From positions 1 through 20,016 of the forward strand of contig CAYZMU010000024.1 of the NCBI GenBank assembly GCA_964479595.1: a stretch of 20,016 bases of DNA, given 5' to 3'. A model generated the notes under the pieces. It had not been told where the DNA came from, made no database searches, and saw only the letters and a program-made list of their open reading frames with translations. This DNA comes from Firm-04 sp964479595. GTDB lineage: Bacteria > Bacillota > Clostridia > Oscillospirales > Ruminococcaceae. Shown here piece after piece: positions 1 to 7,796 of the stretch; positions within the stretch are counted from its first letter, which is position 1, and the number at the start of each line of letters is the position of its first letter. The position numbers and the translations under genes are program-made.

Positions 1-539
1 CCGGCGTCTTTCTTGACGGTGTTGCGCGCGAAAATCAGCACCACCAGGTCAAAGACCGCCTCCGCAATCAGCACGATTGCCATGAACACAAAGATGGCGG
101 ACGCGGAGAAGGGATTGACGAGAATAATCACCGCGCACACAATCGACACCAGCGCGTTAATCAGGTGAAACGCCCATCTGCCCGTCTTCAGCCGCAGCGC
201 GTCCACAAACGACTGAAACTTGAAGAACCCGACCATCAGCAGCCCCAGCCCCAGAACCACGGAAATCGTCGACACGAGTTTTTCCGGGTACAGCACCAGC
301 GCGCCGCCCGCCGTCAGCATGATGAGCGCCTTCATAAGCGATTTGGAGAGCGCCGCCTCCACCGGCGGCTGGCGAAAATACCCGACCGCCTCGATAACGC
401 CGCCCAGAATCAGCGCCGCGCCCAGCACAACCACAATGCCCATGGCAAAGCCCTGAGGATTCAGCAACAGCAGCACGCCCACCAGCGCCTCCGCCAGCAG
501 CAGCAGAATGGTCCCGAAATTCATCTTCAGAAAGTTCAT
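1..539 (-). CDS. HdeD/DUF308-like integral membrane protein (3' end cut by window)
   Basis: The 179 visible codons begin MNFLKMNFGTILLLLAEALV and run off the window at base 1 after a KKDAG stretch, so only the last residues are missing. The protein is almost entirely hydrophobic, with about six membrane segments in pairs. Glycine-rich turns such as VVLGAALILGG and SVVLGLGLLMVG fit the repeated two-helix pattern of the DUF308/HdeD family; no catalytic residues are seen. HdeD is linked to acid tolerance in enterobacteria, but most DUF308 proteins in Firmicutes have no known role. The start ATG overlaps the stop of the metal-transporter permease upstream (ATGA), so the gene is probably translated with it. 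A role in metal uptake cannot be inferred from this alone. The family call rests on hydropathy pattern and length. Confidence 0.7.
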   Translation of the reverse strand, partial: MNFLKMNFGTILLLLAEALVGVLLLLNPQGFAMGIVVVLGAALILGGVIEAVGYFRQPPVEAALSKSLMKALIMLTAGGALVLYPEKLVSTISVVLGLGLLMVGFFKFQSFVDALRLKTGRWAFHLINALVSIVCAVIILVNPFSASAIFVFMAIVLIAEAVFDLVVLIFARNTVKKDA

Positions 540-1390
540 TTTGTTTCTCCTTTTCCGTTGCGTTTTTTGCGCCCGCGCGCGAGATTCCAAAGGCTCGCCG
601 CCGCGAACACGCCTAAATTGACCAGCACCACGCAGGGCCCGACCGCCGCGTCCCAGACAAGCGAAATCACAAGCCCCAGCAGAAAGCACACCACCGAAAC
701 CACCGCCGCCGTAATCATCACCGAGCGGAAACGCCCGCAAAGCCGCATGGACGTGACCGCCGGAAAGATCATCAGGCTCGATATCAGCAGCGCCCCCATC
801 ATGACCATGCCGAGCACGACCGTGACCGCCGTCAGCACCGCGATAAGCAGATTGTAGACAGAGACCCGGATTCCCGTCGCGCGCGCGAAGTTTTCATCGA
901 AAGTCACCGCGAAAATCTTGTTGTGGAAGATGAAGTACACCGCCAGCACACAGACGCTCAGGATACACGCCGCCGTCACCTCGCGCGGCTCCATGGCGAG
1001 AATGCTGCCGAACATATAGTGGCTGACGTCCGCCGTGAGATTCGCCTTGGACGAGACGAACATCCCGATACTCAGCGCGGAAGTCGAAAAGAGCGCGACC
1101 GCCGTGTCGCCGCCCAATTTGCTCTTTTCGGAGAGGCGCAGCAGCACGAACGCCACCAGAATACAGACCGGCAGTGTCACTTCCATCGGCGCCCAGCCCA
1201 TCGCCACCGCGACACAGAGCGTGCCGTAGCCGACATGGGAGAGCCCGTCGCCGATCATCGAGCAGTGCTTGAGGACCAGACTGACCCCCAAAAGCCCCGC
1301 GCAGAGGCTCACGCAGAGCCCCGCCAGCAGCGCCGGCAGCAGGATGAGCTTCAGGTACTCCGGGGTGAGCATGGCGGAAAGTTCGTTCAT
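536..1390 (-). CDS. znuB: Metal (zinc/manganese) ABC transporter permease
   Basis: This 284-residue protein begins MNELSAMLTPEYLKLILLPA and is the membrane channel of a metal-ion ABC importer of the ZnuB/MtsC (ABC-3) family. It is strongly hydrophobic with about eight membrane helices. Near the N-terminus the stretch GVSLVLKHCSMIGDGLSHVG is the family's hallmark loop, and GALLISSLMIFPAVTSMRL is its typical C-terminal coupling region. Length matches the family. The chosen ATG at 1390 shares the ATGA overlap with the stop of the ATPase gene; a longer reading frame starting upstream would lie inside the ATPase gene and is not credible. It should work with the adjacent ATPase and binding lipoprotein. 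Zinc is the most likely substrate, but manganese or iron cannot be excluded. Confidence 0.92.
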   Translation of the reverse strand: MNELSAMLTPEYLKLILLPALLAGLCVSLCAGLLGVSLVLKHCSMIGDGLSHVGYGTLCVAVAMGWAPMEVTLPVCILVAFVLLRLSEKSKLGGDTAVALFSTSALSIGMFVSSKANLTADVSHYMFGSILAMEPREVTAACILSVCVLAVYFIFHNKIFAVTFDENFARATGIRVSVYNLLIAVLTAVTVVLGMVMMGALLISSLMIFPAVTSMRLCGRFRSVMITAAVVSVVCFLLGLVISLVWDAAVGPCVVLVNLGVFAAASLWNLARGRKKRNGKGETK

Positions 1391-2142
1391 GACGCGCGCT
1401 CCTCTCTCTCCCGGAGTCTGCAGCGCGCGCAGGTTTCCGCCCGCGCCGGCGCCTCGGAAAGGAACCGCCGCCCGATTTCGGATTCGCGGTACGCCTCCAC
1501 GCTGCCGAAGAAGCTCTGCCCGCGCCCGATGTGCAGAATGCTTTTGGCGTGCCGCGCCGCGCATTCCACGTCATGCGTCACCATCAGAATCGTAATCCCG
1601 TGCTCGTCGTGAATGTGCCGCAGAATGGCGTAAAGCTCGACTTGGTGCAGCGGGTCGAGCATATTGAGCGGTTCGTCGAGCAGCAGCAGCTTTCTTGTGG
1701 CGCAGAGCGCCCGCGCGAGCAGAACCCTCTGCTGCTGGCCGCCCGACAAATCGCGGAAACTGCGGTTTTTCAAATCCGTGATGTTGAGCGTTTCCATCTG
1801 CTCGAGCGCGCGCGCCCGGTCTTCCTTGGTGTAGAACGGCCGCGCGCCGTGGACACAGCCCGAAAGCACGACCTCCTCCACGGAGGCGGGGAAGTTCTTC
1901 TGGATCATGCTCTGCTGCGGCAGGTAGCCGATTTCATTGCGTTTCAGCCCGTCGCCGAACCGCAGCGTCCCGCCGTCCACGCTTTTGAGCCCCAGCAGAC
2001 ATTTCATCAAGGTGCTCTTTCCCGAGCCGTTCTCCCCGACAATGCAGAGATAATCCCCCTTCTCCACGCGAAAGCTTAGGTGTTCCAGCACGGTCAGGGA
2101 TTCGTAGCGCAGCGTCAGATCCTCGCAGGTGATGTATGCCAT
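1387..2142 (-). CDS. znuC: Metal (zinc/manganese) ABC transporter ATP-binding protein
   Basis: This 251-residue ABC ATPase energises metal import through the neighbouring permease. Visible motifs are the Walker A GENGSGKST (residues 36-44), a Q-loop around YLPQQS, the signature LSGGQQQRVLLARAL, Walker B KLLLLDEP followed by LNMLDP, and the switch histidine in MVTHD. The start ATG at 2142 (MAYITCEDLTLRYE) was chosen because it begins the standard ABC fold. The frame stays open further upstream, but those codons (DLMKMNPEIIEAAD) resemble the C-terminus of the binding protein, not an ATPase. The C-terminal tail carries a CxxC (CARC) of unknown role. The gene lies just left of a scaffold gap; the contig on the other side holds a second, slightly different version of the same start region. 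Confidence 0.92.
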   Translation of the reverse strand: MAYITCEDLTLRYESLTVLEHLSFRVEKGDYLCIVGENGSGKSTLMKCLLGLKSVDGGTLRFGDGLKRNEIGYLPQQSMIQKNFPASVEEVVLSGCVHGARPFYTKEDRARALEQMETLNITDLKNRSFRDLSGGQQQRVLLARALCATRKLLLLDEPLNMLDPLHQVELYAILRHIHDEHGITILMVTHDVECAARHAKSILHIGRGQSFFGSVEAYRESEIGRRFLSEAPARAETCARCRLREREERAS

Positions 2143-2184
2143 ATCAGCAGCCTCGATGATTTCCGGATTCATTTTCATGAGGTC

Positions 2185-2284
2185 NNNNNNNNNNNNNNNN
2201 NNNNNNNNNNNNNNNNNNNNNNNNNNNNNNNNNNNNNNNNNNNNNNNNNNNNNNNNNNNNNNNNNNNNNNNNNNNNNNNNNNNN
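2185..2284. other. Scaffold gap of 100 N
   Basis: Exactly 100 undetermined bases, a size usually used as a placeholder for a gap of unknown length. The sequences on either side (about 2108-2184 and 2285-2366) are similar but not identical copies of the znuA-end/znuC-start junction. The gap may hide a real second copy or may separate two strain variants of one locus. Confidence 0.97.
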
Positions 2285-2317
2285 CGGCGTCAGATCCTCG
2301 CGGGTGATGGTTGTCAT
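2285..2317 (-). pseudogene. First 11 codons of a second znuC-like gene, cut by the gap
   Basis: Immediately after the znuA stop, an ATG at 2317 opens a frame reading MTTITREDLTP before the N run. It closely resembles the start of the ATPase gene on the other side of the gap (MAYITCEDLTL) but differs at several residues. It is a gap-truncated partial gene, not a decayed one. It is either the true start of znuC in another strain or the start of a tandem paralogue. Confidence 0.55.
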
Positions 2318-2318
2318 A

Positions 2319-3254
2319 TCAGCAAAGAGCCTCCTCGATGGCTTCCAGATTCATTTTCATGAGGTCTTGGTAATGCAGCCCCTTTTCCAAGTCCTCCGGG
2401 ATGACATTGTTGAGCGAGCGCAGCATGAGTGTTTTGGCGCCCGTCGCCTTCGCGACCGTGTCGGAAAGCTTGGTCGGCGCGCCGTCGAGATAGAAAACGG
2501 TGGAGATTCCGTCCGCGCGCACTTTCTCAATCAGCGCCGCCAGCGTCGCGGGCGAGGCGTCCGTGTCGCTCGTGCAGCCCGAAAAAGCCGCGTAGACGTC
2601 CCAGCCGCAGCGCTCTGTCAGATACCGGAACGGGAACCGGTCCGCGAACACCAGCGTGTTGCGCTTTTCCCTTTGCCTGATATCCAAGGCCTGTTCGTCC
2701 AGCGCGCGGAGTTCTTTGGCGATTTCCCCGCGCCGTTTTTCCAGCTGCGCTTTCTGCGCGCCGTCTGTCAGGAGCTTGTCTATCGCGTCCGCGGTCGCGT
2801 TGAGCATGGCCTCGGCGTTTCGCGGCGCCGTCCAGATATGCTCGTCGTATTCTTCCTCCTCCTCGGGCTCTTCCTCCATGCCCTCGAAGTCCTTTTCCAC
2901 AATCGGCTCCACGGCGTCGAACAGCCGGATACTGGGTTTATCCTCCCGCGCCTTCTGAACGTATTTCTCCGCCCATATTTCGGAGGTCCCGCCGATGTAG
3001 ACAAAGAGGTCGCAGCTTAAGATATCCGCCGCGTCCCCCGGGGTCGGCTCAAAGGCGTGGCTCTCCCCGCCCGGCGTCAGCAGCAGCGTGACCTCGCAGG
3101 GCAGGTTTTCCGTCAGCTGCGCCGCCAGATCATAGCTCGCGAACACGGTCGTGACGATTTTGAAGTTCTCCTCCCCGCTTTGCTCCCGCGCGCCGCAGCC
3201 CGAAAGCCCCAGTACCCCCGCGAGCGCGAGGGCGGCCGCCCGCGCGTGTCTCAT
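2319..3254 (-). CDS. znuA: Metal ABC transporter substrate-binding lipoprotein (ZnuA family)
   Basis: This 311-residue lipoprotein captures metal ions outside the membrane for the adjacent ATPase and permease. A basic, hydrophobic signal peptide ends in the lipobox LSGC with the lipidated cysteine at residue 20. The family core follows: IVTTVFASYDLAAQLTEN, then TPGGESHAFEPTPGD with metal-ligand H66, and DEHIWTAPRNA with H139. The loop between these histidines is very acidic (EEEPEEEEEYD, about residues 126-137) where many zinc-binding homologues carry a His-rich loop. The later ligand region reads FADRFPFRYL, then SDTDASPATL. The ATG at 3254, one base past the upstream SIMPL stop and preceded by a GAGG stretch, is preferred over a TTG four codons earlier. 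The gene ends at a TGA overlapping the next ATPase start region. Confidence 0.92.
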   Translation of the reverse strand: MRHARAAALALAGVLGLSGCGAREQSGEENFKIVTTVFASYDLAAQLTENLPCEVTLLLTPGGESHAFEPTPGDAADILSCDLFVYIGGTSEIWAEKYVQKAREDKPSIRLFDAVEPIVEKDFEGMEEEPEEEEEYDEHIWTAPRNAEAMLNATADAIDKLLTDGAQKAQLEKRRGEIAKELRALDEQALDIRQREKRNTLVFADRFPFRYLTERCGWDVYAAFSGCTSDTDASPATLAALIEKVRADGISTVFYLDGAPTKLSDTVAKATGAKTLMLRSLNNVIPEDLEKGLHYQDLMKMNLEAIEEALC

Positions 3255-3255
3255 C

Positions 3256-3906
3256 CTACGCCTCAATTTCCCAGGTAAACCGTGCCGTCCGCGTAATCCG
3301 GATGTCGTCCGGGCGCAGATCCGGCACCGCCGCCGCCCGCATGACCATCGCCGCGTTTTCGTCCAGCGAAAAACTCTCCCTCACGGGCTCCGCGCTTTCG
3401 CATTCTATTTTGAGCAGTGCCCCGAGTTTTACCCCGGCCGCCTCGCAGAGCGTCTGCGCGGTTTTTTGCGCGTCTTTTGCCGCCTCGGTGAGAGCCTCGT
3501 CCCGCGCCTTCTCCGGGTTTTGCGCCAAAAAGGCGATACGCAGCCCGGCCCGCGCGCCGCTTTCGGAAACCGCCCGCAGCGCTTTTGACAGCGCCGCCAT
3601 CTCAAAGGGGAATGTAAGCCGCAGCTCGTGGCTCACACGGTAGCCCAGAAAGACCTCCCTGAAGCCGCCGTCGGGCGTGCGCTCCCGGTCGTAATCCGCC
3701 GCGGCGGTAAAGTTTACGGTTTTAAGCGCTTCTTCCGAAAATCCCGCGTCTTTTACCGCCCTTGTGACGGCGCCTGTTTTTTCCTGAGCCTCTTTCATCG
3801 CCTTTTCGTAGTCGCTGTCCCGCGCGCGCACGCTCAGCGTGATTTCGGCCGTGTCCGGCTTCACGGACGCGCGCCCCAAGCCCCCAACGGTAATGCTTTT
3901 CTCCAT
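3256..3906 (-). CDS. SIMPL (DUF541) domain-containing protein
   Basis: The 216-residue product starts MEKSITVGGLGRASVKPDTA, the typical opening of SIMPL/DUF541 proteins (G.G....PD.A.....V). It then shows the family's alternating helix-rich region (YEKAMKEAQEKTGAVTRAVK), a GYRVSHELRLTF strand and the C-terminal region with AQKTAQTLCEAAGVKLG. No signal peptide or membrane segment is visible, so it appears cytoplasmic, unlike the many exported members. The family's biochemical role is not established. The ATG at 3906 is preferred over a TTG seven codons upstream because it starts the conserved domain and follows GGGAGG and GGAGG. The gene sits head to tail with znuA, one base apart, suggesting co-expression, but a metal-related function is only inference. 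Confidence 0.85.
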   Translation of the reverse strand: MEKSITVGGLGRASVKPDTAEITLSVRARDSDYEKAMKEAQEKTGAVTRAVKDAGFSEEALKTVNFTAAADYDRERTPDGGFREVFLGYRVSHELRLTFPFEMAALSKALRAVSESGARAGLRIAFLAQNPEKARDEALTEAAKDAQKTAQTLCEAAGVKLGALLKIECESAEPVRESFSLDENAAMVMRAAAVPDLRPDDIRITRTARFTWEIEA

Positions 3907-3930
3907 TCCTCCGCGTCCTCCCGTCAAGCC

Positions 3931-3960
3931 GCCCCCGCGCGAGCCATTCCCGGCGGGGGC
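3931..3960 (-). terminator. GC-rich hairpin after the cohesin/dockerin gene, terminator-like without U-tract
   Basis: Perfect 8-bp inverted repeat (3931-3938 with 3953-3960, 14-nt loop) lying 20 bases past the dockerin gene stop on the minus strand. No T-run follows, so termination may be weak or absent and the hairpin may only stabilise or attenuate the message before the SIMPL gene. No clear promoter was seen between the two genes. Confidence 0.4.
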
Positions 3961-3979
3961 AGTCTGTGATATGTTTTAT

Positions 3980-4921
3980 TTACGGCGCGTCGGGCGCGTT
4001 CGGATTGCCCGTCGCCTCAAACCACGTGACCGGGTCGCCGGTGACGCTCTGCCCGGTGTAGTAGAGCAGAATCGCCGTCGCGTCGTCAATGGTCACAACG
4101 CCGTCTCCCGTCACATCGTGTATCGCGTATTCCTCCGGTGTCAGCCCCGGGTCCAGCCCCAGCGCCTCGTAGGTGTAGATAAGGAGCGTGAAAGTCGCGT
4201 CGTCAATGTTGATTTCGCCGTTTCCGTCCGTGTCCCCGAAGAGCCCGACCGTGATTTTGCACTCGAAAGTCCGCCCCGAGGCGTCGGTCGCCGTAATCAC
4301 GCAGCTCCCCGCCGCCGCGGCCGTCACAAAGCCGTTTTCGCTGACCGTCGCGACCGATTCGTCGGAAGAACTCCACGTAATCGTTTCAGGGTCGTTGAAA
4401 ACCGTCAGCTTCACCTGTTCGCCCTCGTCGCCGAGCAGATAGTTTTCATAATTAATCGCCGGGCTTTCGTCCCCGATTACGGTAATCGAGCCGTCAAAGT
4501 AGGAGACATTCAGCGTCATGCCGCCGCTGTCGCAGACTTCCAGCGCCTCTCTGCCCGTTCCGCCCCGGTGAAAATCCACGCTGTAGGTTTTGCCTGCCTG
4601 CGCGTCCTGAGGTATCGTGAAATTGAGCATGAGAATGGTGGAGCCGTCGGGTGCCGTCTGGTTCGCGCCGTTGCCCGAAATCGCCACATAATTCGCGGGG
4701 TAGAGCTGCGGCGCGGAGCTCGTCGTCATCACATAGGCGAGGTTGTCCGGGTCCATGAGGAAATCGTTGAGGGTGAGCGCCTTGTCGTAGGTGAAGTGCA
4801 GGCTGATGCCCGCCGTGCCCGTGTCGCCGAAAACGTAGACCGGCACATTCACCGTCTCGCCCGCCTTGCCGCAGACATCCGCGATGAGAATGTAGTGCCC
4901 GTCCGTCGCGCCCTCAAAGTT
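3980..4921 (-). CDS. Cohesin-Big2-dockerin protein, C-terminal part (probable adaptor scaffoldin, cut by gap)
   Basis: This is the 313-residue C-terminal part of a secreted cellulosome-type protein, open at the N gap. It begins with a cohesin-like β-sandwich: DGHYILIADVCGKAGETVNV, then PVYVFGDTGTAGISLHFTYD and LNFTIPQDAQAGKTYSVDF, the V.GK.GETV.VPV ... F.YD pattern of cohesins. A Big2-like Ig domain follows (ITWSSSDESVATVSENG ... GSCVITATD). The end is a two-repeat dockerin with calcium loops DTDGNGEINIDD and DVTGDGVVTIDD, separated by an unusually long linker with EALGLDPGLTPEEYAIH. Both repeats carry IDDAT at the recognition face. Together with the fragment across the gap this is probably one gene. 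A protein bearing both a cohesin and a dockerin would act as an adaptor between scaffoldins, as ScaC does in R. flavefaciens. Cohesin assignment is by pattern, not alignment. Confidence 0.75.
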   Translation of the reverse strand, partial: NFEGATDGHYILIADVCGKAGETVNVPVYVFGDTGTAGISLHFTYDKALTLNDFLMDPDNLAYVMTTSSAPQLYPANYVAISGNGANQTAPDGSTILMLNFTIPQDAQAGKTYSVDFHRGGTGREALEVCDSGGMTLNVSYFDGSITVIGDESPAINYENYLLGDEGEQVKLTVFNDPETITWSSSDESVATVSENGFVTAAAAGSCVITATDASGRTFECKITVGLFGDTDGNGEINIDDATFTLLIYTYEALGLDPGLTPEEYAIHDVTGDGVVTIDDATAILLYYTGQSVTGDPVTWFEATGNPNAPDAP

Positions 4922-5021
4922 NNNNNNNNNNNNNNNNNNNNNNNNNNNNNNNNNNNNNNNNNNNNNNNNNNNNNNNNNNNNNNNNNNNNNNNNNNNNNNN
5001 NNNNNNNNNNNNNNNNNNNNN
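4922..5021. other. Scaffold gap of 100 N inside the scaffoldin gene
   Basis: Exactly 100 undetermined bases directly after a repetitive Thr-rich linker sequence. The reading frames on the two sides differ by one base in phase, which means nothing if the gap length is arbitrary. Low-complexity linker DNA probably broke the assembly, so further cohesin or linker modules may be missing. Confidence 0.97.
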
Positions 5022-5873
5022 TGTGCTTTCCGTGCTTTCTGTTAAAGATTCAGTCGTTGCGGTGGTCTTTGTGGTTGCTGTGGTGCTTGTGGTTGTCGCG
5101 GTGGTCTTTGTGGTCGTTGCGGTTGTAGAGGTGGTGGTTGCTGTGGTACTGGTCGTCGTTGTGGTGGTCGTCGTGGTCGTGGTGTCCTGTATCACCTCAA
5201 TCACCAGCGGCTGCGTATCAAAGGGCACTTCCTCGTCCGCGATATTCACACAGCTGGAACGCCCGTACTTGATGTTCCCCGCCTGCGCGCTCAGCGCGTT
5301 GACGTAGCGCTCTCTGCGTACGTCGAACGTGTAGGTCCCGACAGCCAAGTCCTGCGGCACGACCAAGTCCATTTGCGCGAACGCGTAGTCATACGCCCAG
5401 TCCGGGTAAGACCACGCCGTGGTGTCCGCCTCCGCGTAGGCGTCCGCGTTCTTGTTCGGGTCCGTGCTGTAAATCCAGCTTAAGTTCATATGCTCCGCCG
5501 AGAAAATCGAGCCGAAAGCCTGCGACGCGTCCCCCGACGCGCTGTCGAAACAGTACGGCGAGGCAAATTCCGCCGACGCGAGCGTGAAGCCGTAGTTGTG
5601 GAAGACATAGCTTTCGTCTATTTCCCCGTCGTTTACCTGCAGCTTCAGCCCGATTGCCCAGACGCCGGGGTTTTGCGGCACGTACACGGAAACGGGTATC
5701 GTCACCGCGCCCTCCGAAAGCTGCGCGCGGGTGAGCGTCACGGTATTTTCGCCCTCGCTCTGAATGTCAAAGAAGATGGTGTCCTCAGCCGGTGCCGCCG
5801 TGCTCACCCCGCAAAGGGCGGACGCGGTCATCGCGCCCGCGAGCAGAATCGCGAGCGTCTTCTCAAAGCGCAT
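5022..5873 (-). CDS. Secreted cohesin-like protein, N-terminal part with Thr-rich linker (probably same gene as 3980-4921)
   Basis: The start ATG at 5873 (MRFEKTLAILLAGAMTASAL) follows AAAGGA by about eight bases; an ATG three codons earlier has no usable spacing. A signal peptide ends near STAAPAED (about residue 27-31). Residues 45-229 form a β-rich module with GAVTIPVSVYVPQNPGVWAI, GLKLQV, LDLVVPQ-like AQMDLVVPQDLAVGTYTFDV and a closing LVIEVIQD strand. This resembles a divergent cohesin or related scaffold module, but I am unsure. From residue 231 the chain becomes a linker of Thr, Ser, Ala and Lys (TTTTTTSTTATTT and similar), typical of ruminococcal cellulosomal proteins, and runs into the gap. 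The gene overlaps the end of rex by 11 bases on the same strand, so it should be co-transcribed with acn, icd and rex. Confidence 0.72.
5030..5200 (-). repeat. Low-complexity repeat encoding the Thr-rich linker
   Basis: Degenerate tandem units of ACC/ACA/ACG codons interspersed with GCN, AAG and AGC (read on the minus strand) encode the Thr/Ala/Ser/Lys linker of the cohesin protein. Near-copies of the same 12-18 base phrase recur several times, which explains the adjacent assembly gap. Confidence 0.8.
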
Positions 5874-6549
5874 GGTTCTCATCCTTTCTTGTTGGTGCCG
5901 CCAGATTATCTTTTTGTTCCGGTTCTTGGGAAAGCTCGTAGGCGAGCGTCAGAAGGCTGTCCGCCAGGCAGACATTTTCCACAATCGTCCCGGGAATATC
6001 GAGCCGCAGTTCGCAGTGGCTGAAATTCCAGAAGCCCTTTACCCCGAGCCCCGCGAGCTGCCGCGCGAGTACGGGCGCGGACTGCCCCGGAACACAGAGG
6101 ATCGCGATTTCGGGCCGCTCCTGATGGCAGAAACCCGCCAAGGTGTCGATATGATGTACAGCCAGCCCGTTTAAATCCCGCCCCGCGACAAAGGGGTTGG
6201 TGTCAAACAGCCCGATAAGCTCGCAGGCGCATTCGGAAAACCGCACATGCCCCGCAATCGCCCTGCCCAGCTCCCCGAGCCCTATCAGAATCGCCCTGTG
6301 GCGCCGCGAAAGCCCCAGAATCGCCGCGATTTCCCCGCGCAGCGCCGAGACATTGTAGCCGTAGCCCTGCTGCCCGAAGCCCCCGAAGCAGTTCAGGTCC
6401 TGCCGTATCTGCGAGGCGGAAAGCCCCATCCGTTCCGAAAGCTCTTTGGAGGAAATCCGTACAATTCCCTCGCGCTCCAGCTGCCCTAAAAAGCGGTGGT
6501 AGCGCGGCAGGCGGCGAATGACGGACAGCGAAATCTCATCACCGCGCAT
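5863..6549 (-). CDS. rex: Redox-sensing transcriptional repressor Rex
   Basis: Rex is a homodimeric repressor that leaves DNA when NADH rises, controlling fermentation and redox genes in Gram-positive bacteria. The 228-residue product has the N-terminal winged helix (IVRISSKELSERMGLSASQI, then QDLNCFGGFGQQGYGYNV, the family's FGxFGxxGxGY signature) and a Rossmann NADH-binding domain with GLGELG at residues 90-95 and the acidic strand end LIGLFDTNP. The C-terminus has NFSHCELRLDIPGTIVENVCLADSLLTLAYEL, as in Rex proteins that swap the last helix. The start ATG shares one base with the icd stop (TGATG). Its end overlaps the cohesin gene start. I saw no clear Rex operator (TTGTGAAN6TTCACAA-like) in the acn promoter region, so autoregulation is not shown. 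Confidence 0.96.
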   Translation of the reverse strand: MRGDEISLSVIRRLPRYHRFLGQLEREGIVRISSKELSERMGLSASQIRQDLNCFGGFGQQGYGYNVSALRGEIAAILGLSRRHRAILIGLGELGRAIAGHVRFSECACELIGLFDTNPFVAGRDLNGLAVHHIDTLAGFCHQERPEIAILCVPGQSAPVLARQLAGLGVKGFWNFSHCELRLDIPGTIVENVCLADSLLTLAYELSQEPEQKDNLAAPTRKDENHAL

Positions 6550-7763
6550 CAGCCCGCGAGCGCCTTGGAAAGCCTCTCCCCGACCGCCTCAAGGAACGCC
6601 TCGGAGCTTGCCTTGCGCTTGTTCTCAAGGCTTGAGAGCGCGCAGAGGTCGCCCGTCATGACGCCGCTTTCGATGGTGTCGAGTGTCGCCTTTTCCAGCG
6701 CGTCCGCGAAGTGTATGAGGTCGGGGGTGTTATCCAGCTCGCCGCGCTTTCTCAGCGCCCCGGACCACGCGAAAATCGTCGCCACGGAGTTGGTGGAAGT
6801 CTCCTCGCCCTTGAGGTATTTGTAGTAGTGGCGCTGCACCGTGCCGTGCGCCGCCTCGTATTCGTACGCGCCCGAGGGCGAGACCAGAACGGAAGTCATC
6901 ATCGCGAGCGAGCCGTACGCGGTCGAAAGCATATCCGACATCACGTCGCCGTCGTAGTTCTTGCACGCCCAGATAAAGCCGCCGCTGGAACGAATCACCC
7001 GCGCCACCGCGTCGTCAATGAGCGTGTAGAAATAGGTAATCCCCCGCGCCTCAAACTTCTCTTTATACTCTTTCTCGTAAATCTCCGCGAAGATATCCTT
7101 GAAGCGGTGGTCGTAGATTTTGGAGATGGTGTCCTTGGAGGCAAACCAGAGATCCTGCCCCGCGTCCAGCGCGTAGTTCATGCAGGAGCGCGCGAAGCTC
7201 TCAATGCTGTCATCGAGGTTGTGCAGCCCCTGAATGACGCCGTCGCACTGAAACTCATGAATCAGCTGTCTGCGCTCCGTGCCGTCTTTCTCCGTGACGA
7301 CCAGCTCCGCTTTGGAGCCGCTTTTGACGCGCGTTTCCGTGTTTTTGTAGACATCGCCGTAGGCGTGGCGCGCGATGGTGATGGGTTTGGTCCAGGTCGG
7401 GATATAGGGGGAAATGCCCTTCACCAGAATCGGCGCGCGGAACACCGTGCCGTCGAGCGCCGCGCGGATGGTGCCGTTGGGGGATTTCCACATCTGCGAG
7501 AGCCCGTATTCCTCCACTCTTGCCGCGTTGGGGGTGATGGTCGCGCATTTGACCGCCACGCCGAGGCGTTTCGCCGCCTCCGCGCTGTCAAGCGTCACCT
7601 GGTCTTTGGTTTCCTCCCGGTGTTTTAATCCCAGATCATAGTACTCGGTTTTTAGGTCCACATGGGGTAAAATCAAAATGTCCTTAATCCACTGCCACAG
7701 CACGCGCGTCATTTCGTCGCCGTCCATCTCGACCAAAGGGGTTTTCATCTGTATTTTCGCCAT
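6549..7763 (-). CDS. icd: NADP-dependent isocitrate dehydrogenase
   Basis: Oxidatively decarboxylates isocitrate to 2-oxoglutarate with NADP, supplying glutamate carbon skeletons and NADPH in the cytoplasm. The 404-residue product is the homodimeric eukaryote-like subtype, shown by the N-terminal LVEMDGDEMTRVLWQWIKD, the substrate loop KSPNGTIRA, the ITIARHAYGDVYKNTE region, and the metal-binding YDGDVMSDMLS followed by EAAHGTVQRHYYKYLKGE. Length matches the subtype (about 400). The ATG at 7763 follows AAAGGA by ten bases and begins the conserved MAKIQMKTPLVEMDGDE stretch. It lies 33 bases after acn and touches rex, so acn-icd-rex form one unit. Specificity for NADP is inferred from subtype, not from a visible residue test. 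Confidence 0.95.
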   Translation of the reverse strand: MAKIQMKTPLVEMDGDEMTRVLWQWIKDILILPHVDLKTEYYDLGLKHREETKDQVTLDSAEAAKRLGVAVKCATITPNAARVEEYGLSQMWKSPNGTIRAALDGTVFRAPILVKGISPYIPTWTKPITIARHAYGDVYKNTETRVKSGSKAELVVTEKDGTERRQLIHEFQCDGVIQGLHNLDDSIESFARSCMNYALDAGQDLWFASKDTISKIYDHRFKDIFAEIYEKEYKEKFEARGITYFYTLIDDAVARVIRSSGGFIWACKNYDGDVMSDMLSTAYGSLAMMTSVLVSPSGAYEYEAAHGTVQRHYYKYLKGEETSTNSVATIFAWSGALRKRGELDNTPDLIHFADALEKATLDTIESGVMTGDLCALSSLENKRKASSEAFLEAVGERLSKALAG

Positions 7764-7796
7764 TTGCGTACGTTCCTTTCCAAAGCTTTCGGGGGG

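Noticed and set aside
4860..5080. Frameshift between the two parts of the cohesin/dockerin gene
   Set aside because: The phase difference is across a 100-N placeholder of unknown true length, so no frameshift can be claimed.
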